Assembly: GCA_947500435.1 (NCBI GenBank)
Contig: CANMRV010000003.1
Location: 1-64,000 of the forward strand
From: an uncultured Flavobacteriaceae bacterium
GTDB taxonomy: Bacteria; Bacteroidota; Bacteroidia; Flavobacteriales; Flavobacteriaceae
DNA: 64,000 nucleotides
Reading direction: 5' to 3'
A program made the translations under genes and the position numbers. Of the stretch, positions 35,763 to 44,948 are shown piece by piece. Below the pieces are notes generated by a model, which was not told the DNA's origin, made no database searches, and worked only from the letters and a program-made list of their open reading frames with translations. Positions within the stretch are counted from its first letter, which is position 1; each line of letters starts with the position of its first letter.

Positions 35763-36654
35763 AATGATTTTTTCCTTGGCACTAGTGTTGTTGACCACAG
35801 TGCATTGCTCATTTTCACAAGACTTGTTGGAAATCTTGGAATCTGAACAACAAAATGATCCGCAGTTTACCCCTGCAACATTTAAAATGACCCGTATTGC
35901 CATTGGACACTCCACTGAGGTTAGGGGAAATGGAATTTTAGAACTTTTCGTAGCGAACCGATTTTGGAATACCCCTGCCGATAGAAGCCAGAGCTTTGTT
36001 GCCGATAGATTGAGCAGTCGAATTGCGCTTGAATATGGCATTTCAGATAAGCTCACTTTTGGAGTTGGGGCCACCACTTTTGATGGCCTTTTCGATGCAC
36101 ATCTTAAGTATCGGATTTTGCAGCGATCCAATGAAAAAGGACTTCCTTTTACAATTACGCTTTTTCAGAATATGAGTTACAACAGTAGCCCTATTGCCAA
36201 TCAAGCCATTGCTGACGACTTTTCAGACAGATCTGCCTTTACGTCACAAGTATTGTTTTCAAAGAAGGTATCAAAAGACTTTTCTTTGCAAGTATCACCC
36301 ACCTATATTCATAAAACCCTAGGATTGGCTGATAATGACCCTGAAGATTTCTTCGCCTTAGGTATCGGTGCGAGGTACAAAGTTGGGGGGCATGTAAGCG
36401 TGGTCTCGGAGTATTATCGCACGTTTAATCCAATAAAATCATTTGACACGTTTGATACATTTGCAATTGGAGCCAATTGGGAACTGGGCGACATTATGTT
36501 GCAATTTATGCTCACCAACGCAGTGAACATGGTTGAAGATGCATTCATAGTTCAAGCGAGAAACAACTTCAATTTTCGAAACCCCAATTTAAATTTTGGC
36601 TTTAATGCCACTTACGTTTTTCATTTGAGAAATAGGCTTAAAAATAAAAATTAG
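35752..36654 (+). CDS. DUF5777-family outer-membrane beta-barrel, copy 2
   Basis: From ATG 35752 a signal peptide is seen (MIFSLALVLLTTVHCSFSQ). An upstream ATG at 35737 would add five residues before it and is less likely. The barrel has the DUF5777 order as in copy 1: FKMTRIAIGHSTEVRGNGIL, FVANRFWNTPADRSQSFVAD, YGISDKLTFGVGATTF and GLPFTITLFQN, ending NLNFGFNATYVFHLRN. It closes module A and lies 62 bases from the convergent permease gene. Confidence 0.85.
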   Translation: MKTKMIFSLALVLLTTVHCSFSQDLLEILESEQQNDPQFTPATFKMTRIAIGHSTEVRGNGILELFVANRFWNTPADRSQSFVADRLSSRIALEYGISDKLTFGVGATTFDGLFDAHLKYRILQRSNEKGLPFTITLFQNMSYNSSPIANQAIADDFSDRSAFTSQVLFSKKVSKDFSLQVSPTYIHKTLGLADNDPEDFFALGIGARYKVGGHVSVVSEYYRTFNPIKSFDTFDTFAIGANWELGDIMLQFMLTNAVNMVEDAFIVQARNNFNFRNPNLNFGFNATYVFHLRNRLKNKN

Positions 36655-36716
36655 CCCAAGATTTTGGTGCTGTACTAAAAGCGATATCTTTGAAGCGTAT
36701 TCAGATGTAAATTACA

Positions 36717-38000
36717 TCAAGGCAACTTCCGCTTCGACATAAAATAAGTACCAATTCCTGTAACCACAAAAAGCAAGCCTATCGCACTTTCTTTGGGTCT
36801 TTCAAATAGCATATACCCCAATATCCAAACGCTAAAAAGTATGAACGCGATTTGAAGAAAAGGTTTGAACGGACTCTTATAAGCACCGGTTCTTCCCTTC
36901 AACCAAAAGATGGAGGCAACGGTTAATGTTCCCATTAGTTGTAATACAAAGCTGGCGTATAAAAGAACTTCCTCGAAAGTTCCTGTCATGGTCAATAAAA
37001 TGCTAACTATAGCTTGAAACCAAAGGGCTCTTACAGGTACACCATTGGTATTCTTTACGGCAAGCCTGCTCCATAAGGAATGGTCTTTAGACATTGCGAA
37101 TGTAACTCTAGAACCAATCCACAAATACCCACTAATAGTTGCGATGAGCTGAATTGCGATAAAATAACTAACCCAATTGCCTCCTTCAGAACCAAACAGG
37201 TTTTTGAATGCAACAAATGCCACCTCCACCTTCCCGGACAATTGAGCAACTGAGGCATGCTTTAGAAAGACAACTTGCATAAGCACGAACAATAAGGTAA
37301 CGAAGGCAGTACCAATTATCAAAGCCTTTGGCAAGTTGCGACGAACATCATTTATTTCATCAACGATATAGGCAGCGGCGTTCCACCCGGTATAGGCATA
37401 GGTCACATATAATAGTGAAACTGCAAAACCGGGAAGAAATATTTCTTCCTGCCATGTAGTACTTAAATCAATGGCGTTTTCATGAACCGGAACATAACTG
37501 AAGCCAAGTATAATTAGAATAAGAAGAAACCCGACTTTGATTCCTGTAGAGATGTTGTGAAATTTTCCGCTTTGACCGATACTCACGGAATGGATAGCAG
37601 CTAAAATCAAGATAACCGCAACACCAAACCAGTCATTAAAGATGGACGGATTTATAGGGTTCAAATAACTTTTCATTGCCATCACTGAAATGGCAATCGG
37701 AGCGGTAAAACCCACGGTTAAAGATATCCATGCATAGACATAACCCACTAAAGGGTGTATCAATTTGGAAAGGAAAATATAGTCTCCCCCGGATTCATCA
37801 AAATTGGTGCCCAGTTCAGCGTAGGTAAAGGCCCCTATTAAAGCAAATACGCCACCTAATACCCAAATCAAGACAATACTCCATGTATTTTGAATATCCA
37901 CCAATTGGAATCCCAGGCTAGTAAATACTCCGGTGCCAACCATACTGGAAATCACCAAAGCTGCGGCTGTTTTCCAACCTATTTTTTGTTTGCCTGTCAT
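36717..38000 (-). CDS. APC-family amino acid permease
   Basis: The 427-residue protein has about twelve membrane segments. It opens with IGWKTAAALVISSMVGTGVF, in which the unwound TM1 motif S-x-x-G-T-G-V-F is typical for amino acid/polyamine/organocation transporters. TM6 (FAVSLLYVTYAYTGWNAAAY) and TM8 also fit the family. The substrate cannot be told. Its last 33 codons are duplicated at 28880-28984. It lies between modules A and B and is probably part of the older chromosomal backbone, next to the 45892-50978 cluster before module B came in. Confidence 0.92.
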   Translation of the reverse strand: MTGKQKIGWKTAAALVISSMVGTGVFTSLGFQLVDIQNTWSIVLIWVLGGVFALIGAFTYAELGTNFDESGGDYIFLSKLIHPLVGYVYAWISLTVGFTAPIAISVMAMKSYLNPINPSIFNDWFGVAVILILAAIHSVSIGQSGKFHNISTGIKVGFLLILIILGFSYVPVHENAIDLSTTWQEEIFLPGFAVSLLYVTYAYTGWNAAAYIVDEINDVRRNLPKALIIGTAFVTLLFVLMQVVFLKHASVAQLSGKVEVAFVAFKNLFGSEGGNWVSYFIAIQLIATISGYLWIGSRVTFAMSKDHSLWSRLAVKNTNGVPVRALWFQAIVSILLTMTGTFEEVLLYASFVLQLMGTLTVASIFWLKGRTGAYKSPFKPFLQIAFILFSVWILGYMLFERPKESAIGLLFVVTGIGTYFMSKRKLP

Positions 38001-38030
38001 GAGGTCATGAATATAGGTTTTTTGTTTCCA

Positions 38031-38137
38031 GAAAATTAAATGTCCTCAAAAAGTTTTATCGGTGACATACCTAAAAACCACATAAACACATTGAAATGAA
38101 AGTAGAATAAAATCATTTTAAGAAAGACCGACCAATT
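38031..38137 (+). pseudogene. 5' remnant of the 65-aa gene; left repeat of module B
   Basis: This stretch aligns without gaps to 45827-45933, at a constant offset of 7796 bases and with about 80% identity. It covers about 65 bases of upstream sequence and the first codons of the 65-residue gene. The segment ATACCTAAAAACC...CATAAACACATTGAAATG is almost unchanged. The copy reads M-K-V-E-stop and then NHFKKDRPI in the same frame, compared with MKLGRNLFKKDQSI in the intact gene, so it is inactivated. Confidence 0.85.
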
Positions 38138-38140
38138 ATA

Positions 38141-40552
38141 CTATAGGTCCAAATCAAAGATAAGGCTGTCCAATTCGGCGGCTGTCCAAGGGGTGATTTT
38201 TCCTTGAGTTCTAAAGCGAACACTTCCGACAGTTCTGCTAGTGACCTCTTCGCCGGAATTGCCCCATGCATTTCTAATATAAGTAGCTATGGCGGCAATA
38301 TCTTCATTTTGTAGCGTTGAGAAAGAAGGCATTTCGGGAAGGATATCAGGGCTGTCGTATTTTTTTCCGTTGACCTCTACAGGTCCTTGCATTCCGTGTA
38401 AAAGAAGCATGGCCAATTTTTGGTCATCACCTATTACCCATTCCGATTTTTTTAAAGGTGGAGCAAAGCGTTTAATACCCTCACCATTCGTGCCATGACA
38501 ACTAGCGCAGATGTTGATGTATTTTTGCCGCCCTGCAGACATTATTTCGGGCTTGATATTTATGTTATGAGATGCATTAACTATGAAATCCGGTTTGACA
38601 TTTTCCGCTCCATTTAGAAGAGCATCTTTGACCCAGGTGTTTGCCGAATCCTTGAAGAGCTCAGCAGTTTGCCTTAACTCTGAGATATCTGGCTCAGACG
38701 CAGACTTAGCAATTGAAGTAGCCAATAGCTCCAAGAATATTTCTTGATTTTGATTGTAGACCACCTCGCTATTTTTTGACAAAATGGTATGGAGCATGTC
38801 CACTTCTCGATTCTCCAAACTGCTCATAACGACATCACGCGCCAAAGGGAGTTGGCCATAGTCCTTCAAAAACTTTTGCGAGATATCAAAAGCTATTTTA
38901 GGGTTGATTTTGTTGCTAGCCAGAACCATCTGCATTTTTACAATAGAGGCTGCAGCACCATAATTATTTCGGATGTAGTTCTCAATATCAGGAATAACTT
39001 CAGGGTGTTCTTCAATGGTCGTTATGACAAGTCGCAATGCCGTTTGTGCCACTTTTGAATCTTTTGCATGAAGGGTGGAGACATAAATATCAGAATTCTT
39101 ATAGCCTAAACCCTCAAGAGTCCAAAGTGCATGTAATTGCCCTAAATCGTTTCCATTTGCGATTAAATATTTTAGTAAAGGAACAACTGAAAGGTCTTCG
39201 CCCTCTACTAAAAGTCGTTGTGCCGTATCCCTTATCCAACCATTATTACTTTCCAGTTGTTTCACCAATTCAGGCGGACTCATTTTGGATAAGTCCTGTA
39301 CAGTATTTTCGGTAATTTCCTTGGACTTAATTCTCCAAATGCGACCCATATTGATGGGTTTGTCGAGTCCGCGTTTCAAGGTTTCCTCCCGAAGGTATTC
39401 CGTCATGTATGGCGCGTGTTGTATCACCCCTTTGTACATGTCAACAACGTAGATAGCGCCATCAGGTCCTGATGCCAAAGAAATTGGTCGAAATCGCTCA
39501 TCAGTGGATGCCAAAAACTCCCGGTCTTTATAAGCTCCTTCTGCACGCAGCATAAACCCTTCCTCTATAATTTTATTTTGCTTGATGAGGTTAGAAGTAG
39601 GTTCACACACAAAAGCATCACCCTTATACCCCTTGGGCATCGAAGTTCCCCGATAAATCAAAGGTCCGCAGGCGGATGCAAATTCCAATAATCGATTGTT
39701 TTTGTCTAGGGTACCAGGCACATACCCTCTGTTCACCGCGGTATTGGTTCGTATCGGAAAAATGCGGCGATCTAAAGTAAGTCCATGGTCGATTCCCGCA
39801 GTCGAGGTATGATTTTTATTAGCCATCAATGCATTGGGAGGCACCAAATCTGCGTGTAACTGTGACCAATTGTAGTTATAAAACAAACGCCCTGCATCGT
39901 CATGACAAATACCCCATTGCCCTCTGAATTCGGTCTCATTTTTGACCCATTCATTTCCGATCTTTTTGTAGCGGTATTTTGATTTGGCATTATAAAACCA
40001 ATTGTCCATTCCGCGTAAAAGTCCGTTAGCGGAATGCTCAGGGACACCCAAGCCCCCATAAAGAGAATCAATTAATATTTTGTTATCCGCTTTAAGATCT
40101 CCATCGGTATCTGAGACATACCAAAGGGGCATATTTTCGGCAACCAAAGCACCTCCTTTGACTATGGCCAAAGCTCTGGGAAGAATAAGGCTATCCAGAA
40201 AGGTCTGCCTTCTATCCATTGCCCCATCACCGTCATCATCAAAGAGGACTGATATTCTTCCTATTCTATCCTCTTCACCAGTTCCATCAATGTCTTGCAT
40301 GAAACCTAACATCTCCGCTACCCAAAGTCTGCCAGCCTCGTCAAACGCAATTGCTACAGGATCTTGTACCAAAGGCTCAGAGGCAACTAACTCGATAATA
40401 AGGTTCTCATCAGCCAGTTGAAAAGTCGCTAAGGCCTCTTTTGGTGTTAGAGCAGGAGAAATTGGTTTTTGACAATTGTAAAACAATAGTGAATAGAGCA
40501 GCAGAGGTGATACTATTATAATCCCCCCTATTTTTTTACCTCGAAAACGCAT
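38141..40552 (-). CDS. sorbosone-dehydrogenase-like lipoprotein with C-terminal cytochrome c (PVC-type haem-binding)
   Basis: A lipoprotein signal ends LLFYNC (Cys27). The N-terminal part (about 40-410) is a beta-propeller of the membrane-bound dehydrogenase/DUF7133 kind (DPVAIAFDEAGRLWVAEMLG, and SANGLLRGMDNWFYNAKSKY). A helical HEAT-like region follows (about 420-640), and a cytochrome c domain has CASCH at 682-686 with a likely distal Met741 in LPEMPSF. Such proteins are thought to oxidise sugars or sugar alcohols and pass electrons to haem; the substrate is not known. It is the third gene of an operon with a dehydratase and a GntP transporter, with a 4-base gap to the transporter gene. 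Confidence 0.88.
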   Translation of the reverse strand: MRFRGKKIGGIIIVSPLLLYSLLFYNCQKPISPALTPKEALATFQLADENLIIELVASEPLVQDPVAIAFDEAGRLWVAEMLGFMQDIDGTGEEDRIGRISVLFDDDGDGAMDRRQTFLDSLILPRALAIVKGGALVAENMPLWYVSDTDGDLKADNKILIDSLYGGLGVPEHSANGLLRGMDNWFYNAKSKYRYKKIGNEWVKNETEFRGQWGICHDDAGRLFYNYNWSQLHADLVPPNALMANKNHTSTAGIDHGLTLDRRIFPIRTNTAVNRGYVPGTLDKNNRLLEFASACGPLIYRGTSMPKGYKGDAFVCEPTSNLIKQNKIIEEGFMLRAEGAYKDREFLASTDERFRPISLASGPDGAIYVVDMYKGVIQHAPYMTEYLREETLKRGLDKPINMGRIWRIKSKEITENTVQDLSKMSPPELVKQLESNNGWIRDTAQRLLVEGEDLSVVPLLKYLIANGNDLGQLHALWTLEGLGYKNSDIYVSTLHAKDSKVAQTALRLVITTIEEHPEVIPDIENYIRNNYGAAASIVKMQMVLASNKINPKIAFDISQKFLKDYGQLPLARDVVMSSLENREVDMLHTILSKNSEVVYNQNQEIFLELLATSIAKSASEPDISELRQTAELFKDSANTWVKDALLNGAENVKPDFIVNASHNINIKPEIMSAGRQKYINICASCHGTNGEGIKRFAPPLKKSEWVIGDDQKLAMLLLHGMQGPVEVNGKKYDSPDILPEMPSFSTLQNEDIAAIATYIRNAWGNSGEEVTSRTVGSVRFRTQGKITPWTAAELDSLIFDLDL

Positions 40553-40556
40553 AGAT

Positions 40557-41894
40557 CTAGAAGATAAAAGTGGCTAAGAATACGCATAGGGCAGCAAATG
40601 TTCCAACAACGAATGTTCCTAAAGTATATACCCGATATCCTGTTTTTACATCGATTCCAGAAAATTGTGTCAAAATCCAGAAACCACTATCGTTAGCATG
40701 AGAGACTACCATGGCACCTGCGCCAATAGCAGCCACAACCAATGCCTTATCAATTTCCGTAGAAAAGCCCATTGTAAGTAATAATGGAGCAACTATAGAT
40801 GCGGTAGTAATCAATGCGACGGTTGAAGATCCCTGTGCGGTTTTGATTGCCGCGCAAAGCAAGAAAGGAAGCCAAATACCAAGATTCGCTCCAGAGAGTG
40901 ATTCCGCCAAAACATCTGCAATACCGCTATTCTGAAGGATGGTTCCAAAAATACCCCCTGCCCCTGTAATCAAAATGATATTTGAAGCATCCGCAAGAGC
41001 TTTGCCTACCCAACCTGTGGTAGCCAACATCTCATTGTCCCATTTTTTAGGAAGTAAAAAAGCGAATAGCATTCCTATAATCAAGGCAATGATAGGAGAA
41101 CCAATGAAAGAAATGAATTTGACTAGCGACGAAGGTTCTTGACCTTCCACTAGATTGAATTCCATAATCGACTTTCCGACTATTAATAAGATAGGAATCA
41201 AAATGGGTAAGAATGATTTAAAGGCACTGGGCGCTTGTTTCATTTTTTTGGCTATCTCTTCATCCGTCACATCAGGGTTGGGGTCAATAAAATGTTTACT
41301 TCCCATTTTTTTACAGTAGATGACAGCTACAATTAAAGAAAGAATCCCAATAATGAGTCCAACTAACATGACGAGTCCTACATCTGCACCGATAATACCA
41401 GCTGCCGCGATTGGACCTGGAGTAGGAGGCACCAAAACATGGGTAATCATCAAACCTAGAATCAAGGCCGTGGCAGTACCTACGACGGATAACCCGGCTC
41501 TTTTAGTCAAGCTTTTGTTCAAAGGATTCAAAATGATGAAACCACTATCGGCAAATACAGGTATAGAGACTATAAAGCCTACAATGCCCATCGCTTCATG
41601 TACGCGTTTCTTGCCGATAATTCGAAGCACTACCTCCGCCAATTTATAGGCACCACCGGAATGTTCAAGAAATGCTCCTATAATGACACCTAGTACGATT
41701 ACGATTCCGATTTTCCCCAGGGTAATTCCAAAACCATCATTCACGAGTTTGACAATGGTATCCAATGTCATTCCAGAAAAGAGGGCGAAGAAGAGCGCTG
41801 CCGCCAAGAGGGCTAGAAAAGGATGAACTTTCCATTTTACGGTAAGCAGAATAATCAATAAAACACTAAGGACTAATAAAAGTATGGCTATCAT
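40557..41894 (-). CDS. GntP-family sugar-acid:H+ symporter
   Basis: The 445-residue protein has about twelve membrane segments. Family features include VHPFLALLAAALFFALFSGM near the N-terminus, a Gly-rich stretch GKIGIVIVLGVIIGAFLEHSGG, IPVFADSGFIIL and the conserved AIGAGAMVVSHANDSGFWIL near the C-terminus. GntP proteins import gluconate and related aldonates. The gene stands between the dehydratase (upstream, 12 bases) and the dehydrogenase, which fits uptake of the acid that these enzymes make or use. Confidence 0.93.
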   Translation of the reverse strand: MIAILLLVLSVLLIILLTVKWKVHPFLALLAAALFFALFSGMTLDTIVKLVNDGFGITLGKIGIVIVLGVIIGAFLEHSGGAYKLAEVVLRIIGKKRVHEAMGIVGFIVSIPVFADSGFIILNPLNKSLTKRAGLSVVGTATALILGLMITHVLVPPTPGPIAAAGIIGADVGLVMLVGLIIGILSLIVAVIYCKKMGSKHFIDPNPDVTDEEIAKKMKQAPSAFKSFLPILIPILLIVGKSIMEFNLVEGQEPSSLVKFISFIGSPIIALIIGMLFAFLLPKKWDNEMLATTGWVGKALADASNIILITGAGGIFGTILQNSGIADVLAESLSGANLGIWLPFLLCAAIKTAQGSSTVALITTASIVAPLLLTMGFSTEIDKALVVAAIGAGAMVVSHANDSGFWILTQFSGIDVKTGYRVYTLGTFVVGTFAALCVFLATFIF

Positions 41895-41906
41895 AATTCG
41901 GTTGGT

Positions 41907-43637
41907 TTAATGAGCATCACGGGTTACATCGGCACTTGATTTTCCGACTAAGAAATCAAGGTCAGCACCAAGGTGCGATTGTTGTACGGTTTTGGTGTAT
42001 AAGCTGACATATCCTCTTTCTAGAACAGGTTTAGGGGCCATCCATTCTGATTTTCGCTTTTCTAGTTCGGCATCATCGACTTCTAAATGGAGTTTTCTAT
42101 TAGGAACATCCAATTCGATATAATCTCCTGTTTGAACAAGGCCCAAGACACCGCCGACAGATGATTCTGGGGAAACATGCAGCACTACGGTGCCAAATGC
42201 GGTGCCACTCATCCTTCCGTCGGAAATTCGAACCATATCCTTGATTCCTCTTTTAAGTAATTTCTCAGGAATTTCCATATTGCCTACTTCTGGCATTCCT
42301 GGATAACCGACGGGACCAACTCCCTTCAACACCATCACACTATTCTCATCAATCTCAAGATTGGGGTCATCAACAGTGCCCAAGAATTCTTCAATAGTTT
42401 CAAAAACGACCGCTTTGCCTCTGTGCGACATGAGCTCTGGTGTAGCAGCTGATGGCTTGATGACCGCCCCATTTTCGCAAAGGTTACCATATAGCACAGC
42501 AATTCCAGCCTCTTCAATAAAGGGCTTGTCAATTGGGGAAATAACCTCTTGATTATAGCATTCGGCCTTCTTGTTGTTTTCACCTATCGATTTTCCGTTT
42601 ACAGTTATCGCATCATTATGCAGATGTGCTTTCATTTCATTAATGACAACTGGCAAGCCTCCAGCATCAAAGAAGTCCTCCATTAAAAATTTACCTGAAG
42701 GCATTAGGTTTACCAATAATGGGATTTTACTCCCTAAATCATCGAAATCTTTTAAATCAAGAGGGACACCTATTCTGCCCGCAATAGCGGTCAAGTGGAT
42801 AATAAAGTTAGTAGAACCACCTACAGCGGCATTTATTTTTATAGCGTTTTCAAATGCCTCTCGAGTCAATACTTTGGAAAGCTTTAAATCTTCTCGAACC
42901 ATTTCTACGATTCGTCTACCGGACAATTGAGCTAGCACTTTTTTTCTGGAATCCACAGCCGGAATGGCAGCCGCACCTGGCAATGTAAGCCCCAAAGATT
43001 CGACCATACAGGCCATGGTTGATGCTGTTCCCATGGTCATACAATGTCCTGAACTTCTTGCCGAACAAATCTCAGCCTCTATTTGGTCTTCCTCGGTGAA
43101 ACCTTCATTTTTGATTTTATCCTTGAGGTTCCAAACAAAAGTTCCGGACCCTATGCGTTCGCCCTTATATTTTCCATTGAGCATTGGTCCACCAGGAACA
43201 ACAATGGTAGGAAGGTCTACACTGCATGCCCCCATAACTGTAGAGGGAGTAGTTTTATCACAACCTGTCAACAAGACAACCCCATCTAAGGGATTCGCGC
43301 GAATGGTTTCCTCCGTATCCATGGCTGCAAGATTTCTAAAAAGCATCGCAGTAGGACGCATTAAAATTTCGCCTAAACTTGTTACCGGAAATTCGAAGGG
43401 CACACCACCAGCTTCTAAAACCCCGCGCTTTACGAACTCCGCAAATTCGCGAAGATGTCCATTACAGGGTGTTAGGTCAGACCAGGTATTGCAAATGCCA
43501 ATAACAGGTCTACTTCTAAAATAGTCATCGGGATAACCTTGATTTCGTAACCAAGAACGATGTATAAAGGCTGATTTTGGGTCAACGGGACTAAACCAAT
43601 CCGCACTACGTAGTTTCTTTTTATTTTTTTCTTCCAT
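41907..43637 (-). CDS. IlvD/Edd-family dehydratase, probably for an aldonate
   Basis: This iron-sulphur dehydratase (576 residues from the chosen start) turns a 2,3-dihydroxy acid into a 2-keto-3-deoxy acid. Visible family blocks are GICNTWSDLTPCNGHLREFA, LTGCDKTTPS and CSARSSGHCMTMGTAST (cluster Cys), VGGSTNFIIHL, and ISDGRMSGTAFGTVVLHVSP. The N-terminal RSADWFSPVDPKSAFIHRSW with FRSRPVIG is typical of the arabonate/xylonate branch rather than of IlvD proper. The start at 43637 (MEEKNKKKLRS) matches that branch; an ATG 57 bases upstream is possible. It heads the operon with the GntP and dehydrogenase genes. Confidence 0.9.
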   Translation of the reverse strand: MEEKNKKKLRSADWFSPVDPKSAFIHRSWLRNQGYPDDYFRSRPVIGICNTWSDLTPCNGHLREFAEFVKRGVLEAGGVPFEFPVTSLGEILMRPTAMLFRNLAAMDTEETIRANPLDGVVLLTGCDKTTPSTVMGACSVDLPTIVVPGGPMLNGKYKGERIGSGTFVWNLKDKIKNEGFTEEDQIEAEICSARSSGHCMTMGTASTMACMVESLGLTLPGAAAIPAVDSRKKVLAQLSGRRIVEMVREDLKLSKVLTREAFENAIKINAAVGGSTNFIIHLTAIAGRIGVPLDLKDFDDLGSKIPLLVNLMPSGKFLMEDFFDAGGLPVVINEMKAHLHNDAITVNGKSIGENNKKAECYNQEVISPIDKPFIEEAGIAVLYGNLCENGAVIKPSAATPELMSHRGKAVVFETIEEFLGTVDDPNLEIDENSVMVLKGVGPVGYPGMPEVGNMEIPEKLLKRGIKDMVRISDGRMSGTAFGTVVLHVSPESSVGGVLGLVQTGDYIELDVPNRKLHLEVDDAELEKRKSEWMAPKPVLERGYVSLYTKTVQQSHLGADLDFLVGKSSADVTRDAH

Positions 43638-43860
43638 TAGAAATCGCTGGTCAAATGAGTCTATTAAAGTAAACATCTTTCCGATGGTTCGCAAAATGGA
43701 ATCACTTTTAATGAACTACAAATGATTTTCAAAATGGTTGTTTAATCAAGTCTATTGATTTTTTTGGATAAAGAACTTCTGATTCCGAGGCAATACGTTT
43801 TTATGCATTGCAAAAATCACTACTTTAGAAAGGTGCTTTCGTGACGCTCATACTACTACT
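43638..43860. promoter_or_regulatory. divergent promoter region of module B
   Basis: The spacer separates the dehydratase operon from the isomerase/SDR pair. An inverted repeat AATCAA-GTCTA-TTGATT lies at 43744-43760 and could be an operator; only its symmetry supports it. No regulator gene is present in module B. Confidence 0.35.
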
Positions 43861-44928
43861 ATGAAACGAAGAACTTTTATCAAAAATTCAGCTGGTGGGG
43901 CCTTGGCAATGGGGCTGCCCTTATTTTCAACACTCCCTACCACGTATGAAGAAACCAGATTTGGAGCTGCGGAAGCTACTTTTATGCTACGTCGGTATCG
44001 CAAGCTGAATAGTTCGAAGTACCCGGAATACGCAAATGCCTTGGAGATGATAGAACACTTTAGTTCGCTGGGCTTTAGTGGTGCACAATTGACGATGCAT
44101 GGCTTGGATTCCAAAATGGCCAAGAAAATCTTAAAACGTCGGGAGGAGCTGAACTTTTTTATGGAAGGACAAATCAAGTTGCCGAAAGATGAAGGCGATG
44201 TGGCTCGATTTGACCAACAAGTTCAAGAAACAAAGGCCATGGAAGTTGAAATTATTCGTACGGTTTGCCTTTCGGGAAGACGTTACGAAAATTTTGATTC
44301 CAGAGAAGCTTTTCAAAATTTTAGAAAGGCTTCAGAAAAATCATTGCAATTGGCCGAACCTATCATGCGCAAACATAAAATGCGTCTTGCCGTGGAGAAT
44401 CATAAGGACTGGCGTACTGAAGAATTCCTTGAAATTTTAAAAAACATTGACAGCGAATGGGTAGGGGTAACTCTTGATACGGGTAATAATATCTCACTCT
44501 TGGAAGACCCTATGGAAGTTGTAAAAACTCTTGCGCCTTATGCATTTACCGTCCATTTAAAGGACATGGCCGTCGAGGAATATGAAGATGGTTTTCTGAT
44601 GTCAGAAGTAAATCTTGGGGATGGTTTTTTGGACATTGAAGGAATGATCCGGGTGATTCGCAAGCATAATCCTGATATTCGGTTCAATTTGGAAATGATT
44701 ACTCGAGACCCCTTGAAAATCCCATGTCTAACGGAAAAATATTGGGCAACTTTTGACAAAATTACCGCAACTGAGCTCGCCGTTTTTCTCCGAAAAATAA
44801 AAGAACATAAATCAAAAGAAGCCTTACCTCGTATTTCCGAAATGTCTGCGGATGAGCAATTGGCTTTAGAAATAGAAAACAATGAGACTTCAGTACTATT
44901 TGCCAAAAAAAACTACGGCTTTAGCTGA
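43861..44928 (+). CDS. secreted sugar isomerase/epimerase-like TIM-barrel protein
   Basis: A Tat-like leader (MKRRTFIKNSAGGALAMGLP) precedes an AP-endonuclease-2/xylose-isomerase-like barrel. Metal-site residues are suggested by RLAVENHKDWRTEEFLEIL, GVTLDTGNNISLLEDP (Asp), TVHLKDMAVEEYEDGF (His and Lys-Asp) and RFNLEMITRDPLKIP (Glu). The family includes epimerases, isomerases and dehydratases of sugars and polyols. Export to the periplasm agrees with many Bacteroidota homologues. It precedes the SDR gene by 20 bases, and both face away from the dehydratase operon. Confidence 0.85.
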   Translation: MKRRTFIKNSAGGALAMGLPLFSTLPTTYEETRFGAAEATFMLRRYRKLNSSKYPEYANALEMIEHFSSLGFSGAQLTMHGLDSKMAKKILKRREELNFFMEGQIKLPKDEGDVARFDQQVQETKAMEVEIIRTVCLSGRRYENFDSREAFQNFRKASEKSLQLAEPIMRKHKMRLAVENHKDWRTEEFLEILKNIDSEWVGVTLDTGNNISLLEDPMEVVKTLAPYAFTVHLKDMAVEEYEDGFLMSEVNLGDGFLDIEGMIRVIRKHNPDIRFNLEMITRDPLKIPCLTEKYWATFDKITATELAVFLRKIKEHKSKEALPRISEMSADEQLALEIENNETSVLFAKKNYGFS

Positions 44929-44948
44929 AATAAACGTAAACGAGAATT

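Noticed and set aside
36704..36718. GATGTAA-A-TTACATC inverted repeat as a terminator or operator at the permease stop
   Set aside because: The 7-bp arms have a one-base centre, no T run follows, and the site lies between two convergent gene ends where no operator is expected.
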